Source: Hondaea fermentalgiana (taxonomy: Eukaryota > Sar > Bigyra > Thraustochytrida > Thraustochytriidae). Taken from it: a stretch of DNA of 28,156 bases. The position numbers and the translations under genes are program-made. Position 1 is the first letter of the stretch, and each line of letters opens with the position of its first letter. Positions 10,423 through 19,306 of this stretch are shown here, in pieces. Where the stretch lies: contig NPFB01000028.1 of NCBI GenBank assembly GCA_014084085.1, positions 144,059-172,214 of the forward strand, given 5' to 3'. The notes beneath the pieces are model-generated. The model had not been told where the DNA came from. It saw only the letters and a program-made list of their open reading frames with translations, and searched no databases.

Positions 10423-13188
10423 ATGGCCAACATGCCGCGGCATGTGCTCCTGGCGCTGCTCTTCGTGGCCCTGCTCGCCGTCTCGATGCCATTCGCCAGA
10501 GCCTTCGAGTACCCTTCGGAGGACGAGCTTCTGTTTGAAGACGAAACGTTCGAGGAGGACGAGGAGACTGTCGATGGCTCCACTTGCGAGGGACTCCCCA
10601 TCGACGTCGTGGCTGCCGTCGACAACTCGGGCTCCATCAACGAAGATGAGCTCCAAAAGCAAAAGGATATCATTCTCAAGCTTGTCGAAGGCCTCGACAC
10701 CTCCACGACCGAGTTTAAGGCCTTCACATGGAACACAAAAAGGGACAAAATCATCAGTGGCTTTAACAGACTCGAAAACAAAATGGACAGCAAGTTCAAA
10801 CTCAACGAGGAGGGCGACACCAACTCTCCCTTTGCTTTTTCGTATGGTGAGGACTTGCTCACCGGGATGCGTCAGGTTGACCCCAGCGCCTTCATCTTCT
10901 TCTCGGACTCGTACCCCAATCTCGAGAACGCGAACCGCAAGTTCGGCCGACAAATTTGTCCGGACATTACCAAGAACAACGAAGTCAACGAAGAAACGCT
11001 GACCAACTGCACACGCGACCTGGCCAAGGAACTCCTCAAGAACAACTTCAACGTGTACTATGTCGCACTCAGCGCCGCGCATCGCGACATGTTCAAGGGC
11101 ATTGGCCGCGTCAAACTCATTCGCACCTGGAAGCTCGAGACGCCTGCTGCTATTGCTCAGGCAATCATCGATGATCTTTGTGTCGCGCCTCCCAAGGAGC
11201 CCGAGTGCGTCCTGGAAAAGAAGAAGCTCACTTTCCAAAGGTCCTGGAATCTGCTCAACGGTGGCGAACCCAACTTTTTGCGCCTGGAAACACCCGAAGA
11301 GTGTGCTGAGGCTTGTGACGCCAATGCTGGATGCAAGTACTGGACGCATACCTTCAACAGGAAGTTGGGCTACCAGTGCTATCTCTTGAAAAAGTACAAA
11401 AAGATCCGCGGCTCCAGGAAGTGGACCTCGGGTGGCGAGCTCGGAGAAAACTGCCCCTCGACCCCGCGCCCTACTCTCGCGCCCACCGGTGCCCCCATCG
11501 TCTACCGTCCCGATTGCTACCTTGACGACGCAAAGTATCCTCTTGGCAGGGCTTTCGAAACTTTGTCTGACGATCCCGATGCCAACACTGTGGAAGGTTG
11601 CCACTCTACATGCGTCGAGAACCCGGACTGCCAGTACTGGACCTTTCGCGATGATAACCCAAACTCTTCCAACAATGCCGAGGCGGTGTGCTACCTCTTT
11701 GATACCGAGTACAACCTGCAGAGTGCGGCTGCGCGCTTTACCTCTGGGCCCCGCGTGTGCACGAAGAGTCCAACTCCTGAGCCCACGCCGGAGCCCACGC
11801 CTGAGCCGACTCCTGAGCCGACTCCTGAGCCCACGCCTGAGCCCACGCCTGAGCCCACGCCTGAGCCCACGCCCGAGCCCACGCCCGAGCCCACTCCTGA
11901 GCCCACGCCCGAGCCCACTCCGGAGCCCACGCCCGAGCCCACTCCAGAGCCCACGCCCGAGCCCACGCCCGAGCCCACGCCCGAGCCCACTCCCGAGCCC
12001 ACGCCTGAGCCAACTCCCGAGCCTACTCCCGAGCCCACGCCTGAGCCGACCCAGGCTCCTACCGATCTCGGACGATGCTTGACCAAGCTCGCTGTGGCGA
12101 TCGACGTGTCGACTTCGATCCGTCGCAAAGATTCCGACGGAGGGACTCGCCCCGAGAATCAGTGGAAGCGCCAGACTGACATGGTCAAGCACCTGATTGA
12201 GAACTGGTACTTTGGCTTTGAGGACGCCTCAATGTTCATGTGGACCTTTTCTGGCTACTTGGCCGAGTACGTCGGCATTGACGACACGGACATTGCAACG
12301 AGCCAAAGTGCTCTCCTCGAGACCATTGCCGCGGTCGACGAAGACTTTGACAGTGGCAAAGACGCACCAACCTCGCTCGCCTTCACGGATATGCGCTTCT
12401 TCTTCAAGCTCGAGGGCGAGACCCTGCCTCCCTGGAACGATGTTCAGGGCGCCAAGGAATTGCTCAAGTCATATGGCATCACAAGCACCGCAGACCGCCC
12501 GGATCCTGAGACCGAGCCGACCAAGTTCTCCACGCCCCTTGGCTCTGATCTCCTCGAGTTGGACGAGTCTCCGTATCTGCTCATGATTGGCGACGGCAAG
12601 CCGATTCACAAGGAGTTTACTCCGATGCACTACAGGAAGCGCAACCCTGTCGACACACACTTTGCGTGCGAGGCTGCCAACGCCTGGAAGGATCGGGGTG
12701 GCAAGATTCTCTGCTACGATTCGTCGAACTTCAACGATGACTTTGGTCGGGAGCGCGGCGACACTGCTGACGCCCCTTTTCCTTTCTGGGGAGGCGGCGG
12801 CCAAGACATCAGTGAGAACTTTGACTGCGATGGCGTTTGCGACCAGATCTGGAGTGATGAGCAGATCTCCATCGATATGGGTCTCGAGAAGGACGACACC
12901 TACGAACAGGAAGATGGTCGTGCCCTTGCGGTTGCCATCCTTGTGCGCAACTACATGTGCCCTCCTGGTCCGCTTGAGGCCTTGCCGAACCCTTGCTTTG
13001 GCAAGGGTCGATCGGCTTGCGGTAAGGTCACTCGCACGGCGATGGGCGAAGAATGCGACATTACGGACGCCCCCGCCTCGGACAACACATGCGCAGCGAT
13101 CTGCAGGTATGACGAGGACAGCGAGACCTGCTACGTCGACTCCATGTACGCACCCCTCTACGTGGACACAACTGTTATTCCATACTAA
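10423..13188 (+). CDS. Secreted VWA-PAN-PAN-(PTPE)23-VWA protein
   Basis: The 921-aa product starts with a signal peptide (about residues 1-27, hydrophobic core [12 protein letters not shown], cleavage after ARA), then an acidic stretch. The first von Willebrand A domain spans about 58-253 with a metal-site motif DNSGS at 67-71. Two PAN/apple-like modules follow at 262-344 and 365-446, each with six cysteines in the spacing C-x27/31-C-x3-C-x5-C-x14/19-C-x22/24-C and a shared C-x-YWT motif. Residues 450-541 are 23 tandem Pro-Thr-Pro-Glu units, a likely extended stalk. A second VWA domain begins at 552, with the metal motif DVSTS at 561-565. A Cys-rich tail follows, with GEECD and TCAAIC near the end. 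No C-terminal hydrophobic segment is visible, so it is probably secreted or wall-associated. VWA domains usually bind protein ligands through a divalent metal and PAN modules bind protein or carbohydrate, so adhesion or matrix function is inferred. The start has a good context (agcacgATGG). Confidence 0.93.
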   Translation: MANMPRHVLLALLFVALLAVSMPFARAFEYPSEDELLFEDETFEEDEETVDGSTCEGLPIDVVAAVDNSGSINEDELQKQKDIILKLVEGLDTSTTEFKAFTWNTKRDKIISGFNRLENKMDSKFKLNEEGDTNSPFAFSYGEDLLTGMRQVDPSAFIFFSDSYPNLENANRKFGRQICPDITKNNEVNEETLTNCTRDLAKELLKNNFNVYYVALSAAHRDMFKGIGRVKLIRTWKLETPAAIAQAIIDDLCVAPPKEPECVLEKKKLTFQRSWNLLNGGEPNFLRLETPEECAEACDANAGCKYWTHTFNRKLGYQCYLLKKYKKIRGSRKWTSGGELGENCPSTPRPTLAPTGAPIVYRPDCYLDDAKYPLGRAFETLSDDPDANTVEGCHSTCVENPDCQYWTFRDDNPNSSNNAEAVCYLFDTEYNLQSAAARFTSGPRVCTKSPTPEPTPEPTPEPTPEPTPEPTPEPTPEPTPEPTPEPTPEPTPEPTPEPTPEPTPEPTPEPTPEPTPEPTPEPTPEPTPEPTPEPTPEPTPEPTQAPTDLGRCLTKLAVAIDVSTSIRRKDSDGGTRPENQWKRQTDMVKHLIENWYFGFEDASMFMWTFSGYLAEYVGIDDTDIATSQSALLETIAAVDEDFDSGKDAPTSLAFTDMRFFFKLEGETLPPWNDVQGAKELLKSYGITSTADRPDPETEPTKFSTPLGSDLLELDESPYLLMIGDGKPIHKEFTPMHYRKRNPVDTHFACEAANAWKDRGGKILCYDSSNFNDDFGRERGDTADAPFPFWGGGGQDISENFDCDGVCDQIWSDEQISIDMGLEKDDTYEQEDGRALAVAILVRNYMCPPGPLEALPNPCFGKGRSACGKVTRTAMGEECDITDAPASDNTCAAICRYDEDSETCYVDSMYAPLYVDTTVIPY
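11770..12045 (+). repeat. 12-bp coding tandem repeat, 23 units (Pro-Thr-Pro-Glu)
   Basis: Twenty-three consecutive 12-nt units of consensus CCN-AC[GT]-CC[TCG]-GAG encode PTPE without any amino-acid change, while third codon positions vary from unit to unit. It forms the linker between the PAN modules and the second VWA domain. Read on the other strand it gives a Gly-Ser-Gly-Val repeat, which explains long antisense frames here. Confidence 0.97.
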
Positions 13189-13708
13189 GAATCATCTGGA
13201 ATCATCTGCTCTACGTAATCTTTTCTTTAACTCTTTCTGAAACTTTCTTCTGCTTCTTGACTTCGGGCAATCTGCATTCACTGCTCACGATGCTAACGCA
13301 ATTTTACGCAAAAGCACAGCAAAAGGACATTCGATCATGCAGAGCATTCTAGGTATACCTCAATTAGTAAGGCTCTATACCTCGGCGATCGTAAATGCAA
13401 CCCATCCATCCCCAAGCCCTTCTCCCCTCCCCCCTCCCCCCCCGTCCCAAACCTTTTCTTATCCCAATGCACCATTTTTTTTTTCAAATTTGGGACGAGG
13501 AGGAAGAAAGGAGGTTGGTTGCTTTGCAGGAAAATACTTTGTAACCAGAAGAAGCCTGGTCATCCATTTGAGGAGAATGCCCGGGGTTGAAACGAATGAA
13601 CTCTTGAAAACAACAAGACGAATCATCAAAAATGAATGATCTTCACTTTTTCTTTCATGGTTTAGCGTGAAACGCCTGAATTCAAAGGCAAGTTGGCGCG
13701 TGCAGTAG
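13189..13708. other. Convergent spacer between the VWA/PAN gene and gene 3
   Basis: These 520 bases separate two genes that point at each other, so they hold both 3' UTRs and terminators. The segment is AT-richer than the genes. It contains a C-rich tract and a T run at about 13476-13486. No gene is supported; the 100-codon frame across it translates homopolymers. Confidence 0.75.
13417..13448 (-). other. G-quadruplex-type tract on the minus strand
   Basis: The plus strand has C runs of 3, 4, 6, 8 and 3 separated by one to four bases. The minus strand, which is the sense strand of gene 3, therefore has five G runs with short loops, matching the usual G-quadruplex pattern. It lies about 260 bases beyond the gene 3 stop codon. 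Confidence 0.75.
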
Positions 13709-16700
13709 TCAGTTGAGGCCAATGGCTGGCACGGACGGATTCAGGTCGACAAAGACTTCCTCCACGAGACTCACAGGCTCGCGCAGGAACTCAAGATTGG
13801 CGTCGACTTCATCTTCGAGACGTTTCTTTGACGAATTGACAAAGAGGTTTGCGGATGCTCGACGCGTCGACTCCCAGTCTTTGGAAAGCTGTTCGCGGTG
13901 CAGCATTTTTTGCAGGCGCTTTCGCAGCGACGAGCGGTCGCGCACGGGGCGCCTCGAAGCCTGAGCGGCACCGCCAGGCCCGAAAGCAGCACCGTCCGTC
14001 ACTGCGCGATTAAAGTTGCGCAAGATCGACTTGAATGGGTTCTTGCACGACTCCTGCAGTAAAGAGCACAACAAAAGGGCCATATTCTCATTCCAGGTGA
14101 ACATTTGCGCGTGTCGATCGTCCAGAGGTGCTGTCGGAGCCTTGTCAGATTGCCGCAGAAAGTCCACCACGCGGTAGAGACGTTCCTCCACATCCCGGCG
14201 AATATTTACGAGGTTTTGTGGGTTTGCTGCGGATGCCGTCGTGACAAAGCCAGCGTTGCGACGAGCTCCCTGCATCTCGTCTCTGCCCAGTTTGAGACTG
14301 CCCGCTTCCCCTGGAGGCTGAGGGCTCGTTGCTTGCTTGCCAGCTGACGACCCTGCTGCGCCCGAAGCAACCTGGTACTGCAGGCCACCAAGCGAGCCCA
14401 GTAGCGCGTTATACTGTTCCGTTGGGCTGCCAAGCCCACTCAGGGCAGGTAGCATGTAACTTAGGTTCATGGGCGGAGCAAGCCCCAGACCAGGGATCAG
14501 CTCGTTCAAGTTCGGCTCTTGTCCCCCTGGAGACCCCGTGGGGTGCGAGGGGGGCTCGCCCGTCTGCGCTGTCTTGCGACCTGGCTCTCCAGGCTTGTTT
14601 GTCTCATTCTGCGGATCCAGAGAGCCCTGGCCGGAGGCGATCTCAGGACCGGGAGAGCCTCTCGCAGCATGACTGCTTCGCGCTTCATATTGCTTTTCCA
14701 ACCGCAGCACATTCTCTTTGAGATCAGAGAGGACATCTCGGTCTGGCATAATGACGGGCTGGCAGGCAAGAAAGCGGTTTTCTGCCATGGCAATCTGGTT
14801 GGAGTAAACGCGAGCAAATTGGTGGACAAGGGTTTTTCTCTTGTCATTGGCGCCGACCCAGTCGTCGTCAAAGGTGGATGGAATCACGTTAAAGGGCATG
14901 CTTTGCACAAAGTCCGAGTTGCCCACTCGGACCGCAAGGACGTACTCGAGCTTGAGGGCGGACGTTGGCAAATGGGGATCGACCTCGAGGCGCGCAAACA
15001 GCCGGCGTCCACTGTATGAGCCAGATGCAAACGAAAAGGGCCCTGCTTCTGCTGAACTCTTGTTTGCCTCACCTATCGCAGCCTCGGGCGCTTGCGTTGC
15101 AGTTGTTGCTACCATCGTCGACGATGAAGAAGAAGAAGATGATGACGCCGACGAAGAAGATGATGATGAGGACGCGCCAAGCGCAGGGGTCGATCGAAAG
15201 ACGAAACGAGGTTCCCCATCGAGAACGTGCTCAAAGACCTGAGCCGGCTTGGCGTCCTTGACATGGATAACTTTGATAATAACGACCTCATTTCGAGCTA
15301 GGTCAGTGCTTGAGACTTCAAGTCCAAAAGCAATCATCCCAAGAGGCTCCAAGTCGCCCGTAGCTTTATGTACGGATGCAGAGGGCTGTAAAGATATGCG
15401 CAGGGGGAGTTCATTGGAAGGCCATTGTAGGAGCTGCGAGAGCTGCAGCGGGTTCAAAAGGCCGGCGGACAACTGTGCCAGCAATTGCTGCAGAGCGCGA
15501 GGGTCCATTGACGCGGCACCGCCACTGACGAGGCTACCCAGAACGCCCAGAGCAGCCTGATGCTGTTGCACCTGTTGCTGCTGCTGCAGGGTCATTGTCC
15601 CGCCTCCACTTGCTTTTGCCCTTTTTTGTGCATGAGGAACTTGCGAGGAAGCTAACAGCTGCCCGGCAGAATTGGCCTCGGCGGGGCCTGGGTTGTGGCC
15701 TGCACTTTCGATTACAATTGCAGTATCTTTGAGGCCTCGTTTAAGGCTGGGAGAGTCTTCGATCGCCATGCGCATGGTGTGAACGAGCTGAATCACACTG
15801 TGTGCGGCTCCACGTTCGAGGTTGTGATCGAGCGCGGACATGGTCAAGAGCGGCCCACTGTCTGCAGATTTTTTTGTGGCGTCCTGTTGCTGCGAGCCCT
15901 GTCCGTCCGAGCCGGCCTTGCCATTGCTGTTGCCATTGCTGCTGGTCGTTGAGGCGCCACCTGCTCCTTGCGTGTTTGCGGTGTCAGGACCCGAGGCAGA
16001 CCCCGACACATAACCGGGGCCATGTATCGTACGATCGGCATTGCCGGGTTCATCGTTGTCGTCGTCATCGTCGCGAGGAGGTCGACATCCGGGCCCCGCG
16101 TTGTCTTCGTCTCTGCACGAACCTCCCGACGTACGCGCGACCTTTGAAGACGGGTTCGTTTCTTCCTCATCTTGACTCCGCTTGCGCTTGTGGGCGCGGG
16201 AAATTCGTTGCAGGTTCTGGAGGAGAGACTCTATGGATGCCTCGTTTTCTTCAATGAGCTCCAGCACCGCCTCGCGTGCGCCGACAGAGGCCCAGGTGTG
16301 CGCTAGCGTGTCCGCGGTCTCGATGAAGCCAACGAATTGGCTTGCGAGAGCACCGGGAAGCTCGTCGCGCACGAGGAGACGGAGGCTCCCGCGCGCGAGG
16401 CTCTTGGGCGTTTCGAGTTCGGCCATGGTCTTGCGAAAGTCCGCGAGGCCTGCATCGGCATCAGCGTGAGCATCTCCGCTGTGGAGCGCCGGCAAGAGTT
16501 CCTGGTTGACGAACTTGAGGATGAAGGCGACGACGCTCTCTACGCTGACGCGCCAGTTCTGGTCTGTGACGCTGCGCAACCAGCGCTGGACGCTGACGAG
16601 CCCAAGGCAGTGCTGCACGAGGCTCTTGAGCTGCGTGGTCAGCTCCTTGTCCGCAACGGCGCGCAGCTTCTCGACGCACGCCTTGGTCTCGTACACGTCG

Positions 16701-16732
16701 AGCGCCGCTTCCGCTTTCGCTTCGAGGGCCAT
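13709..16732 (-). CDS. Unrecognised, probably nuclear 1007-aa protein
   Basis: I do not recognise a family. The frame is open for 1007 codons, starts at a good-context ATG (aggagcATGG) and is bordered by a purine-rich leader. Residues 1-180 are predicted-helical with conserved-looking Trp residues (W51, W60) and end in a basic HKRKR motif (181-185) that resembles a nuclear signal. Residues 186-300 are acidic then Gly/Ser/Asn-rich disorder. A Gln run is at about 383-391. Residues about 440-620 alternate hydrophobic and polar residues like a beta-sandwich, but a Ser run (about 521-538) interrupts them. Residues 620-685 are helical. Residues 686-840 are Pro/Gly-rich disorder. The C-terminal block (about 840-1000) is helical and basic. 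There is no signal peptide or membrane segment. The design resembles a transcription or chromatin regulator, but that is inference from composition only. Confidence 0.8.
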   Translation of the reverse strand: MALEAKAEAALDVYETKACVEKLRAVADKELTTQLKSLVQHCLGLVSVQRWLRSVTDQNWRVSVESVVAFILKFVNQELLPALHSGDAHADADAGLADFRKTMAELETPKSLARGSLRLLVRDELPGALASQFVGFIETADTLAHTWASVGAREAVLELIEENEASIESLLQNLQRISRAHKRKRSQDEEETNPSSKVARTSGGSCRDEDNAGPGCRPPRDDDDDNDEPGNADRTIHGPGYVSGSASGPDTANTQGAGGASTTSSNGNSNGKAGSDGQGSQQQDATKKSADSGPLLTMSALDHNLERGAAHSVIQLVHTMRMAIEDSPSLKRGLKDTAIVIESAGHNPGPAEANSAGQLLASSQVPHAQKRAKASGGGTMTLQQQQQVQQHQAALGVLGSLVSGGAASMDPRALQQLLAQLSAGLLNPLQLSQLLQWPSNELPLRISLQPSASVHKATGDLEPLGMIAFGLEVSSTDLARNEVVIIKVIHVKDAKPAQVFEHVLDGEPRFVFRSTPALGASSSSSSSSASSSSSSSSSTMVATTATQAPEAAIGEANKSSAEAGPFSFASGSYSGRRLFARLEVDPHLPTSALKLEYVLAVRVGNSDFVQSMPFNVIPSTFDDDWVGANDKRKTLVHQFARVYSNQIAMAENRFLACQPVIMPDRDVLSDLKENVLRLEKQYEARSSHAARGSPGPEIASGQGSLDPQNETNKPGEPGRKTAQTGEPPSHPTGSPGGQEPNLNELIPGLGLAPPMNLSYMLPALSGLGSPTEQYNALLGSLGGLQYQVASGAAGSSAGKQATSPQPPGEAGSLKLGRDEMQGARRNAGFVTTASAANPQNLVNIRRDVEERLYRVVDFLRQSDKAPTAPLDDRHAQMFTWNENMALLLCSLLQESCKNPFKSILRNFNRAVTDGAAFGPGGAAQASRRPVRDRSSLRKRLQKMLHREQLSKDWESTRRASANLFVNSSKKRLEDEVDANLEFLREPVSLVEEVFVDLNPSVPAIGLN
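15119..15172 (-). repeat. Coding Ser-run repeat in gene 3
   Basis: A mix of GAA/GAT/GAC-type triplets on the plus strand reads as serine codons on the minus strand, giving 17 serines and one alanine in 18 residues. It interrupts an otherwise beta-like region and looks like a loop expansion. Confidence 0.85.
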
Positions 16733-16758
16733 GCTCCTCTTCTCTGTCTATCCGCGCG

Positions 16759-16800
16759 CCTGCCTGCCTGCCTGCCTGCCCGCGTGCCTGCCTGCCTGCC
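16759..16800 (+). repeat. (CCTG)n arrays, interrupted
   Basis: Two blocks of CCTG units are separated by a CCGCG interruption. They begin 27 bases upstream of the gene 3 start codon, so they probably lie in its 5' UTR or core promoter. Confidence 0.9.
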
Positions 16801-16835
16801 CGCGCGCCGCGCAGCTCCCGCCGCCGCCGCCGCTG

Positions 16836-16860
16836 CTGCTCTGCTCTGCTCTGCTCTGCT
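16836..16860 (+). repeat. (TGCTC)5 array
   Basis: Five pentanucleotide units that follow a short CCG array. Confidence 0.9.
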
Positions 16861-16912
16861 GCGCTCTGCTCCGGCCCTGGATTCCCGCGTGCTCGCTCCG
16901 TTTTTTCCCTCC

Positions 16913-16953
16913 CCTGCCTGCCTGCCTGCCTGCCTGCCTCTGTCTGTCTGTCT
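16913..16953 (+). repeat. (CCTG)6-7 followed by (TCTG)3-4
   Basis: A CCTG array changes into TCTG by a single substitution per unit, a typical sign of mutation and spread inside one microsatellite. Confidence 0.9.
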
Positions 16954-17070
16954 GCCTAGGCAGCTATAGTTAGCTCTGCCTCTTGCGACCAACAGCAACC
17001 TGCGCCTCTCCCCCTCTCTCTGTGTCTCTGTGCCAAGCGGTGAATCCACTCCACTCCAACACAGACGGGG

Positions 17071-17105
17071 CAGCTCAGCTCAGCTCAGCTCAGCTCAGCT
17101 CAGCT
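17071..17105 (+). repeat. (CAGCT)7 array
   Basis: Seven perfect pentanucleotide units. Each junction contains the palindrome AGCT, so the array is rich in overlapping small palindromes. Confidence 0.95.
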
Positions 17106-17290
17106 CGACGCGGCGCCACGCAGCTCGGCCGGTCGAGATCGATTGATTGATAGAATGCGTGCCGGCGTGCCGTGCAGTCGCAGAGATGCGCGGGTCTTTC
17201 TTTCGCTCTTTGCTCTTTAGCTTCGCTCGCTCACTTGCTCGCTTGCTTGCTTGCTTGCTTTCCAGCGCTTGTCCTTATTTTTTGCCTGCT

Positions 17291-17338
17291 TCCTTGCCTT
17301 GCCTTGCCTTGCCTAGCCTAGCCTAGCCTAGCCTTGCC
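17291..17338 (+). repeat. (CCTTG)4/(CCTAG)4 compound array
   Basis: Four CCTTG units are followed by four CCTAG units and then CCTTG again. The T-to-A variant has spread through adjacent units. Confidence 0.9.
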
Positions 17339-17586
17339 GGGCCTTGCTCGCTGTTGCGCCGCTGGCGTGCCGGCCTCTCTCTCTGCGCGCGCCCGAGCGC
17401 GTCTGCGCTCTGCCTGCCCGGCCGCCTGCCAGGCCGCCCCGCTGCCGCCGCCCCGAGCGGGCAGGCGCGAGAACGAGCGAGCGAGAAAGAGGGATCGGCC
17501 GCTGGAGCGAGGGATCGAGGGGCGAAAAGAAGACAGACCTCCCGGCGCGAGCTCGGCTCCGGGCCTGCCTGCCTGCCTCGCGCGGC

Positions 17587-17609
17587 CGCCTGCCTGCCTG
17601 TCTGCCTGT

Positions 17610-17640
<31 letters not shown>
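17587..17640 (+). repeat. (CCTG)n array with TCTG variants
   Basis: About 13 tetranucleotide units, mostly CCTG with two TCTG variants. Confidence 0.92.
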
Positions 17641-17943
17641 CCGGCCTTCCTCTCGGCCGCGCGAGCGAGCCAGCCAGCCGCCGAGCGAGCGACAGCGCCG
17701 CCGTGCGAGTCCGCGGCGCCGCGGACCGCGCCTTGCTCTTCGCTTCTGCTCTGCTCTGCGCTGCTGCCTGGTAAAGCAAGCAGAGCAGAGCGGGGCTCGC
17801 CTGCTCCGTCCGTGTATTCTTTTCTTTCCTTACTTTTCTTTTCTTTTCTTCTTTACAATCTTTCTTTTCCCTTATTTTTTCTTTTCTCCTTTCCTGCTTT
17901 CTTCCCTTTCCCCCCGTTGCTTTCTTTCACTTGGTTGCTGTCG

Positions 17944-17994
<51 letters not shown>

Positions 17995-17996
17995 TC
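17944..17996 (+). repeat. (CTTT)13 array truncated by an assembly gap
   Basis: At least thirteen perfect CTTT units run straight into the N block. The true array length is unknown. Confidence 0.95.
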
Positions 17997-18096
17997 NNNN
18001 NNNNNNNNNNNNNNNNNNNNNNNNNNNNNNNNNNNNNNNNNNNNNNNNNNNNNNNNNNNNNNNNNNNNNNNNNNNNNNNNNNNNNNNNNNNNNNNN
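17997..18096. other. Assembly gap, exactly 100 N
   Basis: One hundred undetermined bases, the conventional placeholder for a gap of unknown size. It sits at the end of a CTTT array, so repeat-driven assembly failure is the likely cause. Any frame crossing it is meaningless. Confidence 0.99.
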
Positions 18097-18113
18097 ACAA
18101 CTGCCGCCACCAG

Positions 18114-18153
18114 CAATCAATCAATCAATCAATCAAGCAAGCAAGCAAGCAAG
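18114..18153 (+). repeat. (CAAT)5(CAAG)5 compound microsatellite
   Basis: Five CAAT units are followed directly by five CAAG units, just right of the assembly gap. Confidence 0.95.
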
Positions 18154-18636
18154 CAGCACGCAGTCCAGGTAACGACTTGCAATAGAAAAGATCGAAAACG
18201 GGCGGTGCAGTGTTTCTGGTTGCAAACAAACAAGCACATAAACAAGCACGCAAGCGACCGACCCCAACTAATCGCAACCTTCCGCGCTCGTTCCCTAGCT
18301 GGCTGACGCGACGGAAGCTCTGCCGGCCGCGCCGCTCTGCGCTGCGCTGGGGCCTGCTGCTGCGGCTGCGGCTGCTGCAGCTAGTAGCAGTAGCTGCTGG
18401 CGGCCTTCACTTCAAATTCACAGCGGGGCGCCCGCCAGTGGGACTGCGAATTCACATCTCGCACCGCACTGGCGGCACGTGCAGCCGCCGCAGAGCCGGC
18501 CTGCCCTGCCTCTCAGAGCCAAAGAGGACCGCCAGCGATGGCGAGCGCTGCAGCTGGCCTTTCACGCGGCAGCGTCGCGGCAGGGAGGCCGCGCCTCCTC
18601 CGGGCCTCGCGCCCTCCCCGATCGCGCTCGCGGCCA

Positions 18637-18668
18637 GCCAGCGTGCCAGCGTGCCAGCGTGCCAGCAT
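18637..18668 (+). repeat. (GCCAGCGT)4 octanucleotide repeat
   Basis: Three perfect 8-nt units and one with a single substitution (GCCAGCAT). Confidence 0.9.
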
Positions 18669-18711
18669 GCCAGCCACTGCCAGCTGCAGCTGCGCTCGGC
18701 CGCTGCCGCCA

Positions 18712-18781
18712 GTGCGTGCGTGCGTGCGTGCGTGAGTGAGTGAATGAGTGAGGGAGGGAGTGAATGAGTGAGTGAGTGAGT
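18712..18781 (+). repeat. (GTGC)5 followed by degenerate (GTGA)n
   Basis: About five GTGC units pass into roughly twelve GTGA-like units with GAAT and GGGA variants. Confidence 0.92.
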
Positions 18782-19277
18782 GCGTCCCTCGCCCTCTCTC
18801 TTCCTCCTCCTCTTCCTCTTCCTCTTCCTTTCAAGCGCCCTCCTCGGCCGCCTCGTCTTGCTCGGTCTCCGCTCGAGTCTCGCGCTGCCTGCGACACGAC
18901 GGCCGCTGTGCTGCACGCACACGCGCACGCAGCACACGCAGCACGCGGAGACGGAGGGAGGGAGGGAGGGGAGCTCGGCCAGCATGCCTGGCGAACCTGC
19001 CTGGCATGCCGGGGCTCGCCGGGTGGGCCGGCGTCTCCTTCTCTTGGAAGCAGCACTGTGGCCCAACAAAAAACAGGGCACGTTGGTCTGCGATCGTTGC
19101 GACGCAGCAGTAGCAGCACAAGCAGCTGCAACTGGCGGGCGCCGAACGAGAGGCATGGAATGGAATGAAGAGGGCGCTGCGACCGGAAAGAAGGAGGACT
19201 CGGCGCTAATACTACTACACACACTGCAGGGCGGCCAGGAGACCCTGCCTGCCTCTACGACCACCGCAGTGCTTGCA

Positions 19278-19306
19278 TTCTTGCTTGCTTGCTTGCTTGC
19301 GTGCTT
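19278..19306 (+). repeat. (GCTT)n array
   Basis: About seven GCTT units with one GCGT variant. It is the reverse-strand equivalent of the CAAG-type arrays elsewhere in the window. Confidence 0.9.

Larger units (their letters stand above)
16733..17996. other. Upstream region of gene 3, dense short tandem arrays
   Basis: No gene is supported. The strand just upstream of gene 3 carries at least eight separate arrays (CCTG, TGCTC, TCTG, CAGCT, GCTT, CCTTG/CCTAG, CCTG again, CTTT). Long open frames here read Cys-Leu-Pro-Ala or Ala-Gly-Arg-Gln repeats and are artefacts of the arrays. The gene 3 promoter presumably lies within the first few hundred bases. Confidence 0.65.

Noticed and set aside
9709..12192. 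An 827-codon open frame on the minus strand overlapping the VWA/PAN gene
   Set aside because: It runs antisense to a gene with clear domains, reads Gly/Leu/Arg repeats across the 12-bp array and homopolymers elsewhere, and has no recognisable domain.
17344..18306. Long plus-strand frames rich in Cys-Leu-Pro-Ala crossing the N block
   Set aside because: They are translations of CCTG and CTTT arrays and pass through 100 undetermined bases, so they are not genes.
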